Shown here piece by piece: positions 15,529 through 23,930 of a stretch of DNA of 64,000 bases. The DNA is taken from positions 186,001 to 250,000 of the forward strand of contig CAYNVQ010000004.1 in NCBI GenBank assembly GCA_964400735.1. Direction: 5' to 3'. Position 1 is the stretch's first letter. Every line of letters begins with the position of its first letter. The notes under the pieces are model-generated. The model had not been told where the DNA came from. It ran no database searches and saw nothing but the letters and a program-made list of their open reading frames with translations. Both the position numbers and the translations under genes were made by a program. The DNA comes from CAYNVQ01 sp964400735. Lineage in GTDB: Bacteria > Acidobacteriota > Aminicenantia > Aminicenantales > Aminicenantaceae.

Positions 15529-16647
15529 ATGCAAGAGAAAAAACCCTTAATCCTCGTGATCGATGATGAAGAGTCCATGAGGGACTCCTGCAGCATGATC
15601 CTTGCCAAGGACGGATTTCATCCCGAAACAGCAGAGAATGGGACTATAGGTTTGGAAAAAATGCAGATCCTCCATCCTGATTTGGCCCTTATCGACCTCA
15701 AAATGCCGGGCATAAGCGGATTTGAAGTGATCGCTAAGGCGAAAGAAATCGATCCAAATATCATCGCCATCGTTATTACCGGATATGCCACCATCGAATC
15801 GGCCGTAGAAGCCATGAAGAAAGGGGCCTATGACTTTCTTCCCAAACCTTTTACACCCGACCAATTGCGTCTCATCATCAAAAGGGGCTTGGAGCGGAGA
15901 CGCCTCATCCTGGAAACGGAGTCGCTGCGCAGAGAAAAGAAATTGATGGAAGAGAATTTCATCACCATGGTTTCCCACCAGCTGAGAAGTCCCCTGGGCA
16001 CTATCGCCCAGTATTTCGAGGTCATCCTGGGCGGGATGGCAGGCAGAGTCGAACCCAAGCAGGAAGAGATGCTCACCAAGGCCAGGGATAGATTGGAAAG
16101 CCTGATGGAGTTGATCAACGATTGGCTGGACTTAGCCCGCATGAACAAGGGCCAGATTGTGGATAAGCTCAAACCCGTCTCCTTGAATAAAGTGTTGAAA
16201 GGACTTGTCGGCTTTTTCCAGCCCAGCGCTCAAAAAGAAGATGTCGCCCTGGAGTTCGTTCCCTATTCGGGTTTCGATCAGGTGGAGGGGGATGAAGAAA
16301 AGCTGGCCCAGGTTTTTTCCAACCTGATCGCGAATGCCATCAAATACAACCGGCCGAATGGCACCATCAAAGTGGCACTGAGGGAAAAGGATGATTGTAT
16401 AGCTGTGGATATCGAGGACACAGGGAAGGGGATTCCGGAGGAACACCTGCCTTATATCTTTGACCAGTTCTATAGAGTCAAAACAAATGACGGAAAAAAA
16501 TCAAAGGGCACCGGTTTGGGACTATCCATTGCCAAAAAAATAGCGGAAGTGCATGGGGGAAATATCCGAGTGGCAAGCGAACTGGGAAAAGGGAGCACCT
16601 TCACTGTCTGTCTTCCCAAAGCGAAGGAAAAGTCTGAGATAGGTTGA
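15529..16647 (+). CDS. Receiver-histidine kinase hybrid (cytoplasmic)
   Basis: This 372-residue protein begins with a receiver domain (1-125; Asp56 in LALIDLKMPG, Lys-Pro in FLPKPFTPDQ). It continues with a coiled linker, a HisKA domain with phosphoacceptor His150 in FITMVSHQLRSPLG, and an HATPase domain (N box NLIANAIKYN; G1 EDTGKGI; G2 GTGLGLSIAKK). It has no membrane segment and no other sensor domain, so its input is probably phosphorylation of the receiver by another kinase or a protein partner. It follows hdrA by about 110 bp on the same strand, and the receivers at the head of the hdr operon are its most obvious possible targets. No -24/-12 promoter is visible in front of it. Confidence 0.92.
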   Translation: MQEKKPLILVIDDEESMRDSCSMILAKDGFHPETAENGTIGLEKMQILHPDLALIDLKMPGISGFEVIAKAKEIDPNIIAIVITGYATIESAVEAMKKGAYDFLPKPFTPDQLRLIIKRGLERRRLILETESLRREKKLMEENFITMVSHQLRSPLGTIAQYFEVILGGMAGRVEPKQEEMLTKARDRLESLMELINDWLDLARMNKGQIVDKLKPVSLNKVLKGLVGFFQPSAQKEDVALEFVPYSGFDQVEGDEEKLAQVFSNLIANAIKYNRPNGTIKVALREKDDCIAVDIEDTGKGIPEEHLPYIFDQFYRVKTNDGKKSKGTGLGLSIAKKIAEVHGGNIRVASELGKGSTFTVCLPKAKEKSEIG

Positions 16648-16648
16648 A

Positions 16649-17839
16649 ATGAAGCCCTGGCTGATAGGCTTTTCCGATCTGACCCCCGATCAGAAAAGGG
16701 TGATCCAGATTTCTCCCCAAAAGAGTATCCTCATTACAGGTGCTTCTGGATCGGGAAAAACTCAGGTGCTCGTCCATAGGGCAGCCTTTTTTCTCCAATC
16801 CCACGGTCTTTCGCCCCAAAATATCCGCATATTTGTCCTGACCGATGTCCTGGAAGAATTTATCGGCTCTGAAATTGAAAGCTTAGGCTATTCCAGGGAG
16901 ATAGTGACAACCTTCGATCACTGGTGCCGTTCTTTTTTTTTAGAAAATATTTCGCAGGATTTGCCCAGGGTATACGTCGATGGGCGAGTCGATTACAAAA
17001 AAACGCTTATGGCTGTTTTGGATGCGCTCAAAAAAAACGGGAATTTGCTGAAGGGCCTGGAGTTCGCCTTGGTGGATGACGGCCAGGAGTTGCCGGTAGA
17101 AGCTTTCGAAATCCTCTCGCTGGCTGCCCGGCATACAACAGTCTTTTCCGATACTCAAAATAGATGGAGCCGAGAAGGATCATCCGAATCGCTTATCTTG
17201 AATACACTAAAGATACAAAAGGGAAATTTGGCCCTTCAAGGTGATTTCCGAAATCCGCCGAATGTGGCCCATCTCGCTTCTCGCTTCATTGCCGATGATG
17301 ACTCCAGGTATGCCTATCTTTCTCAGACCCGTATGGCTCATAGCCCGGCAGAGGGCCCTTTATGTTATGTGGCTCGCACGGAAGAAAAAGAGATGCTTCA
17401 CTTATCTCAGGTCGTCCAGCAGAAACTGGTCCAAAAAAATCGAGTGGGAATCCTGGTTCCCACCAACAGATTGGTTCATAGCCTGGCCAAAAGCCTGCTG
17501 GACAAGGGAATCGAAACAGAGAAAGCCATCACCATAGATGCGCAGAATGTGATCCACTCTCCTTATGATTTCCGCAGTAATCTTCCCAAAATTACGACTT
17601 ATTCCATGGCTAGGGGATTGACCTTCGATAGCGTTTTGCTCCCCCGATTGACAGAAGATTCGTTATCTGGCCTATCCACTATGCAGCAAAAACAGCTTCT
17701 TTTTATGGGGATCTCCCGTGCGTCTCAGTGGGTGTATCTGAGCACGGTAAAAGGAAAGGAATTCTTGGAGATGGCGGAGCTCAGATCCGCTCAGTCGGAT
17801 GGCCAGCTGAGGATCGTTCACAAAGTCGGGTTTGAATAA
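16649..17839 (+). CDS. Short superfamily I (UvrD-like) P-loop ATPase of uncertain role
   Basis: This 396-residue protein has the outline of a UvrD/Rep-type helicase but is about half the usual length. Walker A is SILITGASGSGKTQVL (near residue 30). A Walker B-like motif is degenerate, FALVDDGQELP, where helicases have DEaQD. A later block (FSDTQNRWSREG) resembles motif III. The C-terminal part has TTYSMARGLTFDSVLLPRL and LLFMGISRASQWVYL, matching helicase motifs V and VI, where the arginine of the usual VAxTRA appears as SRA. The accessory 1B/2B domains are missing or very short. Only one base separates it from the kinase gene, so they are co-transcribed. It could be a signalling NTPase or a reduced helicase; activity on DNA is uncertain. 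Confidence 0.7.
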   Translation: MKPWLIGFSDLTPDQKRVIQISPQKSILITGASGSGKTQVLVHRAAFFLQSHGLSPQNIRIFVLTDVLEEFIGSEIESLGYSREIVTTFDHWCRSFFLENISQDLPRVYVDGRVDYKKTLMAVLDALKKNGNLLKGLEFALVDDGQELPVEAFEILSLAARHTTVFSDTQNRWSREGSSESLILNTLKIQKGNLALQGDFRNPPNVAHLASRFIADDDSRYAYLSQTRMAHSPAEGPLCYVARTEEKEMLHLSQVVQQKLVQKNRVGILVPTNRLVHSLAKSLLDKGIETEKAITIDAQNVIHSPYDFRSNLPKITTYSMARGLTFDSVLLPRLTEDSLSGLSTMQQKQLLFMGISRASQWVYLSTVKGKEFLEMAELRSAQSDGQLRIVHKVGFE

Positions 17840-18268
17840 AAGCTGGCAAAATGTAAATGAAATAAGAGGTCGGCATCTGATTTATTTTCCATCAATAAGC
17901 CAGCTTCCCTATCGTCTTCGATCTCAGCTATTATTTGGCCAGCGGCTTCTAAGAGGTTGAGGAGTTATTTTTTTCCATCTGTCGAGAATTCTTGATTTAT
18001 GAGTTTTAGTGACAACTCTTGTTTTGTGCTTTTTTCTCTTCAGCTCGATAGATCCTTCTCATTTCCTCCTTTGCATGCCTTTAATAGAGGGATGGAGCAG
18101 ATAGGCGTAGGGGGATTGGCTATGCGTTAATGTGCCAGATAGCTAGGGATTAATATTATCTTGTGTTTTCGTTGACAAAAGGTGAGGCAAAAGAATAGGA
18201 TTTTACTAACCGGCTCATGCATTTAGCCGATATTTTTAAAAGCGCTGAATCACGGGAGGGAGGTTCGC
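17840..18268. other. Intergenic region with candidate sigma-70 promoter
   Basis: This 429-bp gap has no credible coding sequence on either strand. The only signal I can support is a possible housekeeping promoter at 18172-18201, facing the Gfo/Idh/MocA gene. The rest is AT-rich with no repeats or terminator I can defend. Confidence 0.5.
18172..18201 (+). promoter_or_regulatory. Candidate sigma-70-type promoter
   Basis: A perfect -35 box TTGACA (18172-18177) is followed after 18 bp by TAGGAT (18196-18201), which matches TATAAT in four of six positions. It lies about 65 bp upstream of the start codon at 18269, which has its own good ribosome binding site (gggagggagg). Confidence 0.45.
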
Positions 18269-19612
18269 ATGATAAAGAAAAGAAATGAAATCAACCGCCG
18301 GCAGTTTCTATCGACGTCGGCTGTGGCGGCTTTGGGTGTTGCCGGCCATTCCTTTTTCAGGACAGGCCCCCCGGGGGTGCAAAAAAAGGGGGAAAAACTG
18401 AGGGTGGCACTGGTGGGGACAGGGATACGTGGAAGTGGGACTTGGGGAAAAACCCTGCTGGAAAAATATGGAGATGTCCTGGAGATGGTCGGATTATGCG
18501 ATATCAACCCAAAACGCATGGAGTATGCCAAGAGCTATATGGGTGCAACCTGTCCCACGTATACAGACTTTGCCCTGATGATCGGCCAGGAAAAACCGGA
18601 CACCGTCATTGTGACCACCATGGATTGCTTCCATGCCAAATACATCTGTATGGCCATGGAGATGGACTGCGATGTGATCACGGAGAAACCCTTGGCCACA
18701 GACGAAAAAATGTGTCAGGAGATTTTGGATACGGAAAAAAGAACAGGAAAAAATCTGACCGTCACCTTCAATTACCGCTACAGTCCCGAGGCCGAAAAGA
18801 TAAAAGAAATCCTGATGTCAAGAGAGATCGGAGAGATAACTTCCGTGGATTTCAACTACTACCTGGATATCTATCATGGGGCCTCTTATTTTCGGCGGTG
18901 GCATGGATTCAAACAGTTCTCCGGGTCACTTCTCGTCCATAAGGCAACCCATCATTTCGACCTGATGAACTGGTGGCTTTCGGCCGAGCCAGTGGAAGTC
19001 AACGCCTATGGATCGCTGCGCAAATACGGATACAACGGAAAGGTGCGGAGTGGCCGGTGCATGGGTTGTCCTCATAAAGGCGCCTGTGAGTTTTATTGGG
19101 ATATCACCCGAGATCCTCACCTGATGAATCTGTATGTCAAAGCCGAGTCAGAGGACGGTTATATACGGGATGCCTGCGTGTTCCGGGAAAAGATCAACAT
19201 CTGGGATACCATGAATGTCCAGGTGCAGTATCACAACCTGGTGACCATGAGCTATTCCTTGAACGCCTTTATGCCTTATGAGGGCTATTTTGTCGGATTC
19301 AACGGAACAAAAGGAAGATTCGATGCCCGGGTCTACCATAACCAGCCCTGGAAGACTGAAGACCTGGCGGATTTCCGGATTACCCACAATTTCGGCAAGA
19401 CCAGGACTTTCGGCCTGGGTTCGGGAGGAGGAGGGCACTGGGGAGCGGACCAGGTCATGCAGGACCGCATCTTCCGGAGCCCAGGAGAAGACCTCCTGGG
19501 GCAGGGAGCTGGAAGCCGAGATGGGGCGATGTCCATCCTCATCGGAATCGCCGCCCGCCGCAGCATCGAACGCAAACGGCCCTTCAAAATCGACGAGCTG
19601 GTCAAAATTTGA
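18269..19612 (+). CDS. Gfo/Idh/MocA family oxidoreductase with Tat signal
   Basis: This 447-residue protein begins with a twin-arginine signal (NRRQFLSTSAVAALGVAG), so it should be exported folded with its cofactor. The Rossmann domain starts at LRVALVGTGIRGSGTWG. The family's conserved dehydrogenase region is visible as CDVITEKPLATDEKMC, and the C-terminal alpha/beta domain follows (SLLVHKATHHFDLMNWW). It also contains a cluster of cysteines (GRCMGCPHKGACEFYWD) and a C-terminal Gly-rich stretch. Proteins of this family with Tat signals oxidise or reduce sugars or glycosides, often at C3, using tightly bound NAD(P). It is followed by deoC and a GH38 alpha-mannosidase on the same strand, so a role in sugar breakdown outside the cytoplasm is likely; the exact substrate is unknown. 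Confidence 0.9.
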   Translation: MIKKRNEINRRQFLSTSAVAALGVAGHSFFRTGPPGVQKKGEKLRVALVGTGIRGSGTWGKTLLEKYGDVLEMVGLCDINPKRMEYAKSYMGATCPTYTDFALMIGQEKPDTVIVTTMDCFHAKYICMAMEMDCDVITEKPLATDEKMCQEILDTEKRTGKNLTVTFNYRYSPEAEKIKEILMSREIGEITSVDFNYYLDIYHGASYFRRWHGFKQFSGSLLVHKATHHFDLMNWWLSAEPVEVNAYGSLRKYGYNGKVRSGRCMGCPHKGACEFYWDITRDPHLMNLYVKAESEDGYIRDACVFREKINIWDTMNVQVQYHNLVTMSYSLNAFMPYEGYFVGFNGTKGRFDARVYHNQPWKTEDLADFRITHNFGKTRTFGLGSGGGGHWGADQVMQDRIFRSPGEDLLGQGAGSRDGAMSILIGIAARRSIERKRPFKIDELVKI

Positions 19613-19669
19613 CATGTTTTGAAAAATCCTTTTTGAAATGCAAGTTTGAGAAAAGGAGGGTGAAAGCAT

Positions 19670-20383
19670 ATGGATAGCCTCAGTTCAATTGCCAGGATGA
19701 TTGACCATTCGCTGCTGCATCCTGCCCTGACGGATCTAGAGCTGAGAAGCGGCTGTGAGCTGGCTCTCGAGTATAATGTGGCCTCGGTCTGTATTAAACC
19801 CTACGCAGTTCCCTTGGCAAAGAAGCTCCTGTCAAATTCTGATGTGAAGGTCGGGACGGTCATCGGGTTCCCTCATGGAAGCAGCCAGTTGGATATCAAG
19901 CTCAAGGAAGCAGAAAAGGCTTGTTCAGAGGGTGCAGAAGAGCTGGATGCTGTGGTGAATGTGGGCAAAGTTTTGAGCCGGGATTGGGACTATGTGCAAA
20001 AAGAAATCTGCGCTCTCAATCGGGTCATCAGTGATAATGGAGCCATTTTAAAGGTGATCTTCGAGAATGATTTCCTACCGTCGGATGAGCTAAAGATAAG
20101 ATTATGTCATATTTGCAACGAGTGTAAGGTGGCTTTTGTGAAGACATCGACGGGATACGGATTTGTCAAACAGCCTGATGGAAAGTATCTTTATCAGGGG
20201 GCCGTAGATCATGACTTGCGCTTGATGCTCCGGGAAACATCACCCGCAATTCAGGTGAAAGCTGCAGGCGGAATTCGTACTCTGGATGACTTGCTGAGAG
20301 TGAAGGCCTTAGGTGTTACGAGGGTCGGGGCTTCAGCCACGAAGGCCATCCTTGAGGAAGCTATTGCAAGAGGTTTTTTGTGA
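19670..20383 (+). CDS. deoC: Deoxyribose-phosphate aldolase
   Basis: This 237-residue class I aldolase is of normal length for DeoC. Family motifs are clear: VGTVIGFPHGSSQLDIKLKE, EGAEELDAVVNVGKVL, ILKVIFENDFL, the Schiff-base lysine Lys158 in VAFVKTSTGYGF, and VKAAGGIRTLDDLL. It converts 2-deoxyribose 5-phosphate to glyceraldehyde 3-phosphate and acetaldehyde in the cytoplasm, in nucleoside breakdown. Here it follows a Tat-exported oxidoreductase by about 57 bp with a good ribosome binding site (aaaggagggtgaaagc). That neighbourhood is unusual for nucleoside catabolism, so a side role in a sugar pathway is possible, but the motif set fits DeoC well. Confidence 0.95.
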   Translation: MDSLSSIARMIDHSLLHPALTDLELRSGCELALEYNVASVCIKPYAVPLAKKLLSNSDVKVGTVIGFPHGSSQLDIKLKEAEKACSEGAEELDAVVNVGKVLSRDWDYVQKEICALNRVISDNGAILKVIFENDFLPSDELKIRLCHICNECKVAFVKTSTGYGFVKQPDGKYLYQGAVDHDLRLMLRETSPAIQVKAAGGIRTLDDLLRVKALGVTRVGASATKAILEEAIARGFL

Positions 20384-20552
20384 TGGGTTTGCATTTATCA
20401 TGGGCAAGACCTGTTATGATGGGGCCATTGCTATGATGGACCAGACCTGGCTAATATACTGATAGGCAATAAATTAGAATCAAATGGTAAGCTTTTTTTG
20501 CTTTAGAAAGCATTTTTAGGCTATAAAAAGGCTGTTTAAGGCTAATTCAACC

Positions 20553-20870
20553 TTGGAAACGAGACAAGCTATCCTGACCTATCAATTTTCCGAAAGACTC
20601 AAGTCAGAGCTGATCATTGCCTTCAAACTGTTGGAAAAAATGGCCGGGCTGGATGGAGAGGATTGGAACGGTGCTGAGAAATTGATGGAAGCCTATCTTG
20701 AAGCTTTACTGGACGAGGTGCGTGTGGTTCAGGGTGTTGTCGGATCGAACCGATTTGACGGGGTCGAACGGAAGATAGTCGAAGCCATTGGGTATCTGCA
20801 GCTTTTTAAAAGACCCGAGCTTTATTTCCGTTTGCGCGAGGCCATATCCTCTGTAACGACCTCGGCTTAG
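20553..20870 (+). CDS. Small helical protein of unknown function
   Basis: This is a possible 105-residue, mostly helical and acidic protein (FSERLKSELIIAFKLLEKMA, EALLDEVRVVQGVVGS, RKIVEAIGYLQLF). No family is recognised. The start is weak: TTG 20553 has no clear ribosome binding site, and the next in-frame Met would remove about 30 residues. The frame is open for its whole length between a deoC gene and an alpha-mannosidase on the same strand, with codon use similar to its neighbours, which favours a real gene. It may be transcribed with the mannosidase 50 bp downstream. Confidence 0.5.
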   Translation: METRQAILTYQFSERLKSELIIAFKLLEKMAGLDGEDWNGAEKLMEAYLEALLDEVRVVQGVVGSNRFDGVERKIVEAIGYLQLFKRPELYFRLREAISSVTTSA

Positions 20871-20920
20871 CAGGCCATGGAATATCTTGAATCGAAAAAA
20901 TTGCTCTGAAAGGAAAAAAG

Positions 20921-23875
20921 ATGAATACTGGGAATTTTTTTAAGATTTGTCTAGTCTTGGCTGTCACATTTGGAACCCTCCTTCCAATGTCCTCTGTCGA
21001 ACATCTGACTTCTGATCCAGCAGCCGACCTCATGTCTTTGAGTGCTGAGCATCTCAGAGAAAGGATCCAATCCGAGATCGAATTCGCCCAAGAGTTCATC
21101 AAGTTGTACCCTGAAAAGAAAAAGACATGGCAGAAATTGGTCGAAGATGCCGATGCCATGGTCCTCGACTCCTGGAAAAGTTCCTCACTCCCGGAATTTC
21201 GAGAAACGGTCCAGGAAGCGGAAAAGATCCTCTCGCCCATCGGGCAGGCAGCCAAGACCTACACCATCCATTGTGTGGGCCATGCCCATATCGATATGAA
21301 CTGGATGTGGTCTTGGCCTGAGACGGTGGCGGTTACCCACGACACCTTCACCACCGTCCTCAAATTGATGGAGGAGTTCCCCGGCTTCTGTTTCACCCAG
21401 AGTCAGGCTTCTGTCTATGCCCTGATAAAAAAATACGATCCGGATCTTTTTGCCCGGATAAAAAAGCGAATAAATGAAGGTCGATGGGAGGTGGCGGCCG
21501 TCCATTGGGTGGAAGGGGATAAAAATATGGCCTCCGGTGAAAGCCTAGCCCGTCATCTTCTCTATACCCGGCAATTCGTCCAGGAAAATTTCGGCTTGAC
21601 ACCCGAAGACCTCCCTCTGGATTGGGAGCCGGATACGTTCGGTCACGCTCTCACCATCCCATCAATCGTTTCCCGAGGCGGAGTGAAGTATTACTACATG
21701 TGCCGGGGCGGAGATTTCGAAAAGCCGCCCATATTCTGGTGGGAGGCTCCTGACGGCTCTCGAGTCCTCGTTAACCTGGAGACGACCTGGTACAACAGCA
21801 CCATCGGCCCCCACAATGCGCTGGAACTTCTGGATTTTGTGGGAGAGACCGGTTTGCAGGATTGGATGAAGGTGTACGGTATAGGCGATCATGGCGGCGG
21901 CCCTACCCGCGCCGATATAATGAACTGCCTCGAGATGGACACTTGGCCCATATTTCCCCACTTCAAGATGAGCACGGCGCGGGATTATTATGTCCTGCTC
22001 GATCCGCATGCTGACGAATTCCCAGTCCTGGATAAGGAGCTCAATTTCGAATTTCTCGGGTGCTACACTTCCCAGAGCCAGATAAAAAAATTCAACAGGT
22101 TGGGAGAGAACCAGAGCATCGAGACCGAGACATCGGCCACCCTTGCTCATCTGATCTGTGGCACAGAGTATCCGGCTCGCTCTATCAGAGATGCCTGGAT
22201 CAATGTCCTTTTCGGGCACTTTCACGACATTCTGCCCGGTTCGGGTGTCCGGGCCACAAGGCAGTATCAGTCCGGCCTTTTCCAGGAGACGGCTGCTGCC
22301 TTGAACATGGTCAAGAGCCGCTCGTTGAAAACACTCGTGGAAAGAATGGACACCTCCTTTTCGGGGATGAAGAGGGATCGTGCTTCCTTCGGAGAAGAGG
22401 AGGATAGATCCCTTGGAGCAGGAGCTGGCCGGGGGACAGTCAACGGTTATTTGTCTTCGGCGGTCCATCGGAAAAAGGGAGCTCTACCCTTTGTGATCTT
22501 CAATCCTTCGGCCTGGCCGAGGAGCGAAACGGTTCAAGTCACGGTGTGGGATCCAGGGTTAGAAGAAGATTCGGCGCAAGAAGGGAGTGATAAAAAGTTC
22601 GCTATCCGCTCTAGCAGGGGCGAAATTTTGCCTGCACAACAGGTTAAAGCCGGGAATTATTGGGGGCATCGATACATCGACCTGGTGATTCCGGCTTCCG
22701 TTGGGCCGCTGGGTTATGCTTCTTATTGTATAGAGGAGGCTCAAGTCCCGTCTAAAAAAAGAGAGGAGAAAGACAAATTTCCGGTGAAGGTGGGTGAGAA
22801 GGAATTGAGCTTTGAAAACGAGCATCTCTCGGTCCGGTTCGACCGGCTCACCGGAGGGATCGTTCAATTGATAGACAAAAGTACGGGATTGGATCTAGCT
22901 GATCCCGAAGACCCGATGGGCCTATTGGAATATGTTGTAGAACGTGCTGGCAGCATGTCGGCCTGGGTCATCCACGACCCGAAGAAAATTGTTTGCCCCC
23001 TGGAGCTGGATTCCCTCGAGATAGTCCAGAACAACGGATACCTGGCGGCCATCCAGGCCAAGACAAAGTTGAACGAGTCGGAGATCAGTGTAACCTACAC
23101 CTTGAAGGCCGGTGAACCCTGGCTGGAAATCGCGGTGGATGCTTTCTGGCTCGAGCGAGGATCAGCCGATACCGGCGTTCCGAGCTTGAAAATGAAATTC
23201 CCCACCGGCCTCGCCGAAGGCCGAGCGCGATACGAGATCCCCTTCGGCAGTATCGAACGAAACCTTAGCCGGGGTGAAGAGGTCCCTGCGCTGCGCTGGG
23301 CAGAGGTATCGGGAACTCTGAGGAATTCCACGAGAAGGGCAGGATTGGTCCTCCTCAATGACTGCAAATACGGGCACTCCTTGAACGGCTCCACTCTCGG
23401 TTTGACCCTTATCCGGTCGAGCTATTCTCCTGATCCCTTGCCAGAATTCGGCCACCTCTCCACACGCATGGCCGTCGTGCCTCACAGCGGTGATCTGGCG
23501 CCTTCCGAGATGGTCCGTCTCGGAGCATCCTTCAACCATCCCCTGCAGATCATCTATACGGACACCCATGAAGGGCCATTGCCTTCGGATGTGGATTTTC
23601 TGGTATCTTCGGGACAGGAAAATGTGATCGTCTCCAGCTTGAAGAAGGCGGAACAGGACGAAGGGATTATCCTCAGGCTTTTCGAGACAGACGGGAAAGA
23701 AGGGAAAGCGTCGGTCTTATTCAACGATTCCCTGCTGGGAAAAATCGCTGGCGTGGAGGAGGTTGACATCCTGGAGCGGCCGCTCGATAAATCCACGGCT
23801 CGTTTGTCCGACAAAGGCATCGAGGTGGAGGTGCCAGCCTACGGCATCGTTTCCCTCAAGCTGTATTTCAAATAA
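20921..23875 (+). CDS. Exported GH38 alpha-mannosidase
   Basis: This 984-residue glycoside hydrolase has an N-terminal hydrophobic signal segment (FFKICLVLAVTFGTLLPMSS). The GH38 catalytic domain carries the zinc-binding HAHID motif (residues 121-125), WMWSWPET, and DWEPDTFGHALTIP, whose Asp238 is the expected nucleophile. A middle helical and beta-sandwich region and a C-terminal domain ending in VPAYGIVSLKLYFK complete the usual architecture. GH38 enzymes remove alpha-linked mannose from glycans by a retaining mechanism. Export means it acts outside the cytoplasmic membrane, probably on glycoprotein or mannan oligosaccharides. The ribosome binding site is gaaaggaaaaaag. A short repeat (GGGGACGCTCCTTAAGG...) begins three bases after the stop codon. 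Confidence 0.94.
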   Translation: MNTGNFFKICLVLAVTFGTLLPMSSVEHLTSDPAADLMSLSAEHLRERIQSEIEFAQEFIKLYPEKKKTWQKLVEDADAMVLDSWKSSSLPEFRETVQEAEKILSPIGQAAKTYTIHCVGHAHIDMNWMWSWPETVAVTHDTFTTVLKLMEEFPGFCFTQSQASVYALIKKYDPDLFARIKKRINEGRWEVAAVHWVEGDKNMASGESLARHLLYTRQFVQENFGLTPEDLPLDWEPDTFGHALTIPSIVSRGGVKYYYMCRGGDFEKPPIFWWEAPDGSRVLVNLETTWYNSTIGPHNALELLDFVGETGLQDWMKVYGIGDHGGGPTRADIMNCLEMDTWPIFPHFKMSTARDYYVLLDPHADEFPVLDKELNFEFLGCYTSQSQIKKFNRLGENQSIETETSATLAHLICGTEYPARSIRDAWINVLFGHFHDILPGSGVRATRQYQSGLFQETAAALNMVKSRSLKTLVERMDTSFSGMKRDRASFGEEEDRSLGAGAGRGTVNGYLSSAVHRKKGALPFVIFNPSAWPRSETVQVTVWDPGLEEDSAQEGSDKKFAIRSSRGEILPAQQVKAGNYWGHRYIDLVIPASVGPLGYASYCIEEAQVPSKKREEKDKFPVKVGEKELSFENEHLSVRFDRLTGGIVQLIDKSTGLDLADPEDPMGLLEYVVERAGSMSAWVIHDPKKIVCPLELDSLEIVQNNGYLAAIQAKTKLNESEISVTYTLKAGEPWLEIAVDAFWLERGSADTGVPSLKMKFPTGLAEGRARYEIPFGSIERNLSRGEEVPALRWAEVSGTLRNSTRRAGLVLLNDCKYGHSLNGSTLGLTLIRSSYSPDPLPEFGHLSTRMAVVPHSGDLAPSEMVRLGASFNHPLQIIYTDTHEGPLPSDVDFLVSSGQENVIVSSLKKAEQDEGIILRLFETDGKEGKASVLFNDSLLGKIAGVEEVDILERPLDKSTARLSDKGIEVEVPAYGIVSLKLYFK

Positions 23876-23877
23876 AA

Positions 23878-23904
23878 GGGGACGCTCCTTAAGGAACCAC
23901 CCTA
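23878..23904. repeat. Short dispersed repeat, copy 1 (core CTCCTTAAGG)
   Basis: This 27-bp unit starts GGGGACGCTCCTTAAGG and ends AACCACCCTA. Related units occur at 31855-31955 (three tandem, diverged) and, inverted, at 38091-38117. All lie at the 3' end of genes. The core CCTTAAGG is a perfect 8-bp palindrome. Confidence 0.65.
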
Positions 23905-23930
23905 CCCAATACCATCCGAGGATTGTTTTC

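Noticed and set aside
17844..17859. TGGCAAAATGTAAATG as a -24/-12 promoter
   Set aside because: The -12 part lacks the invariant GC at the required spacing.
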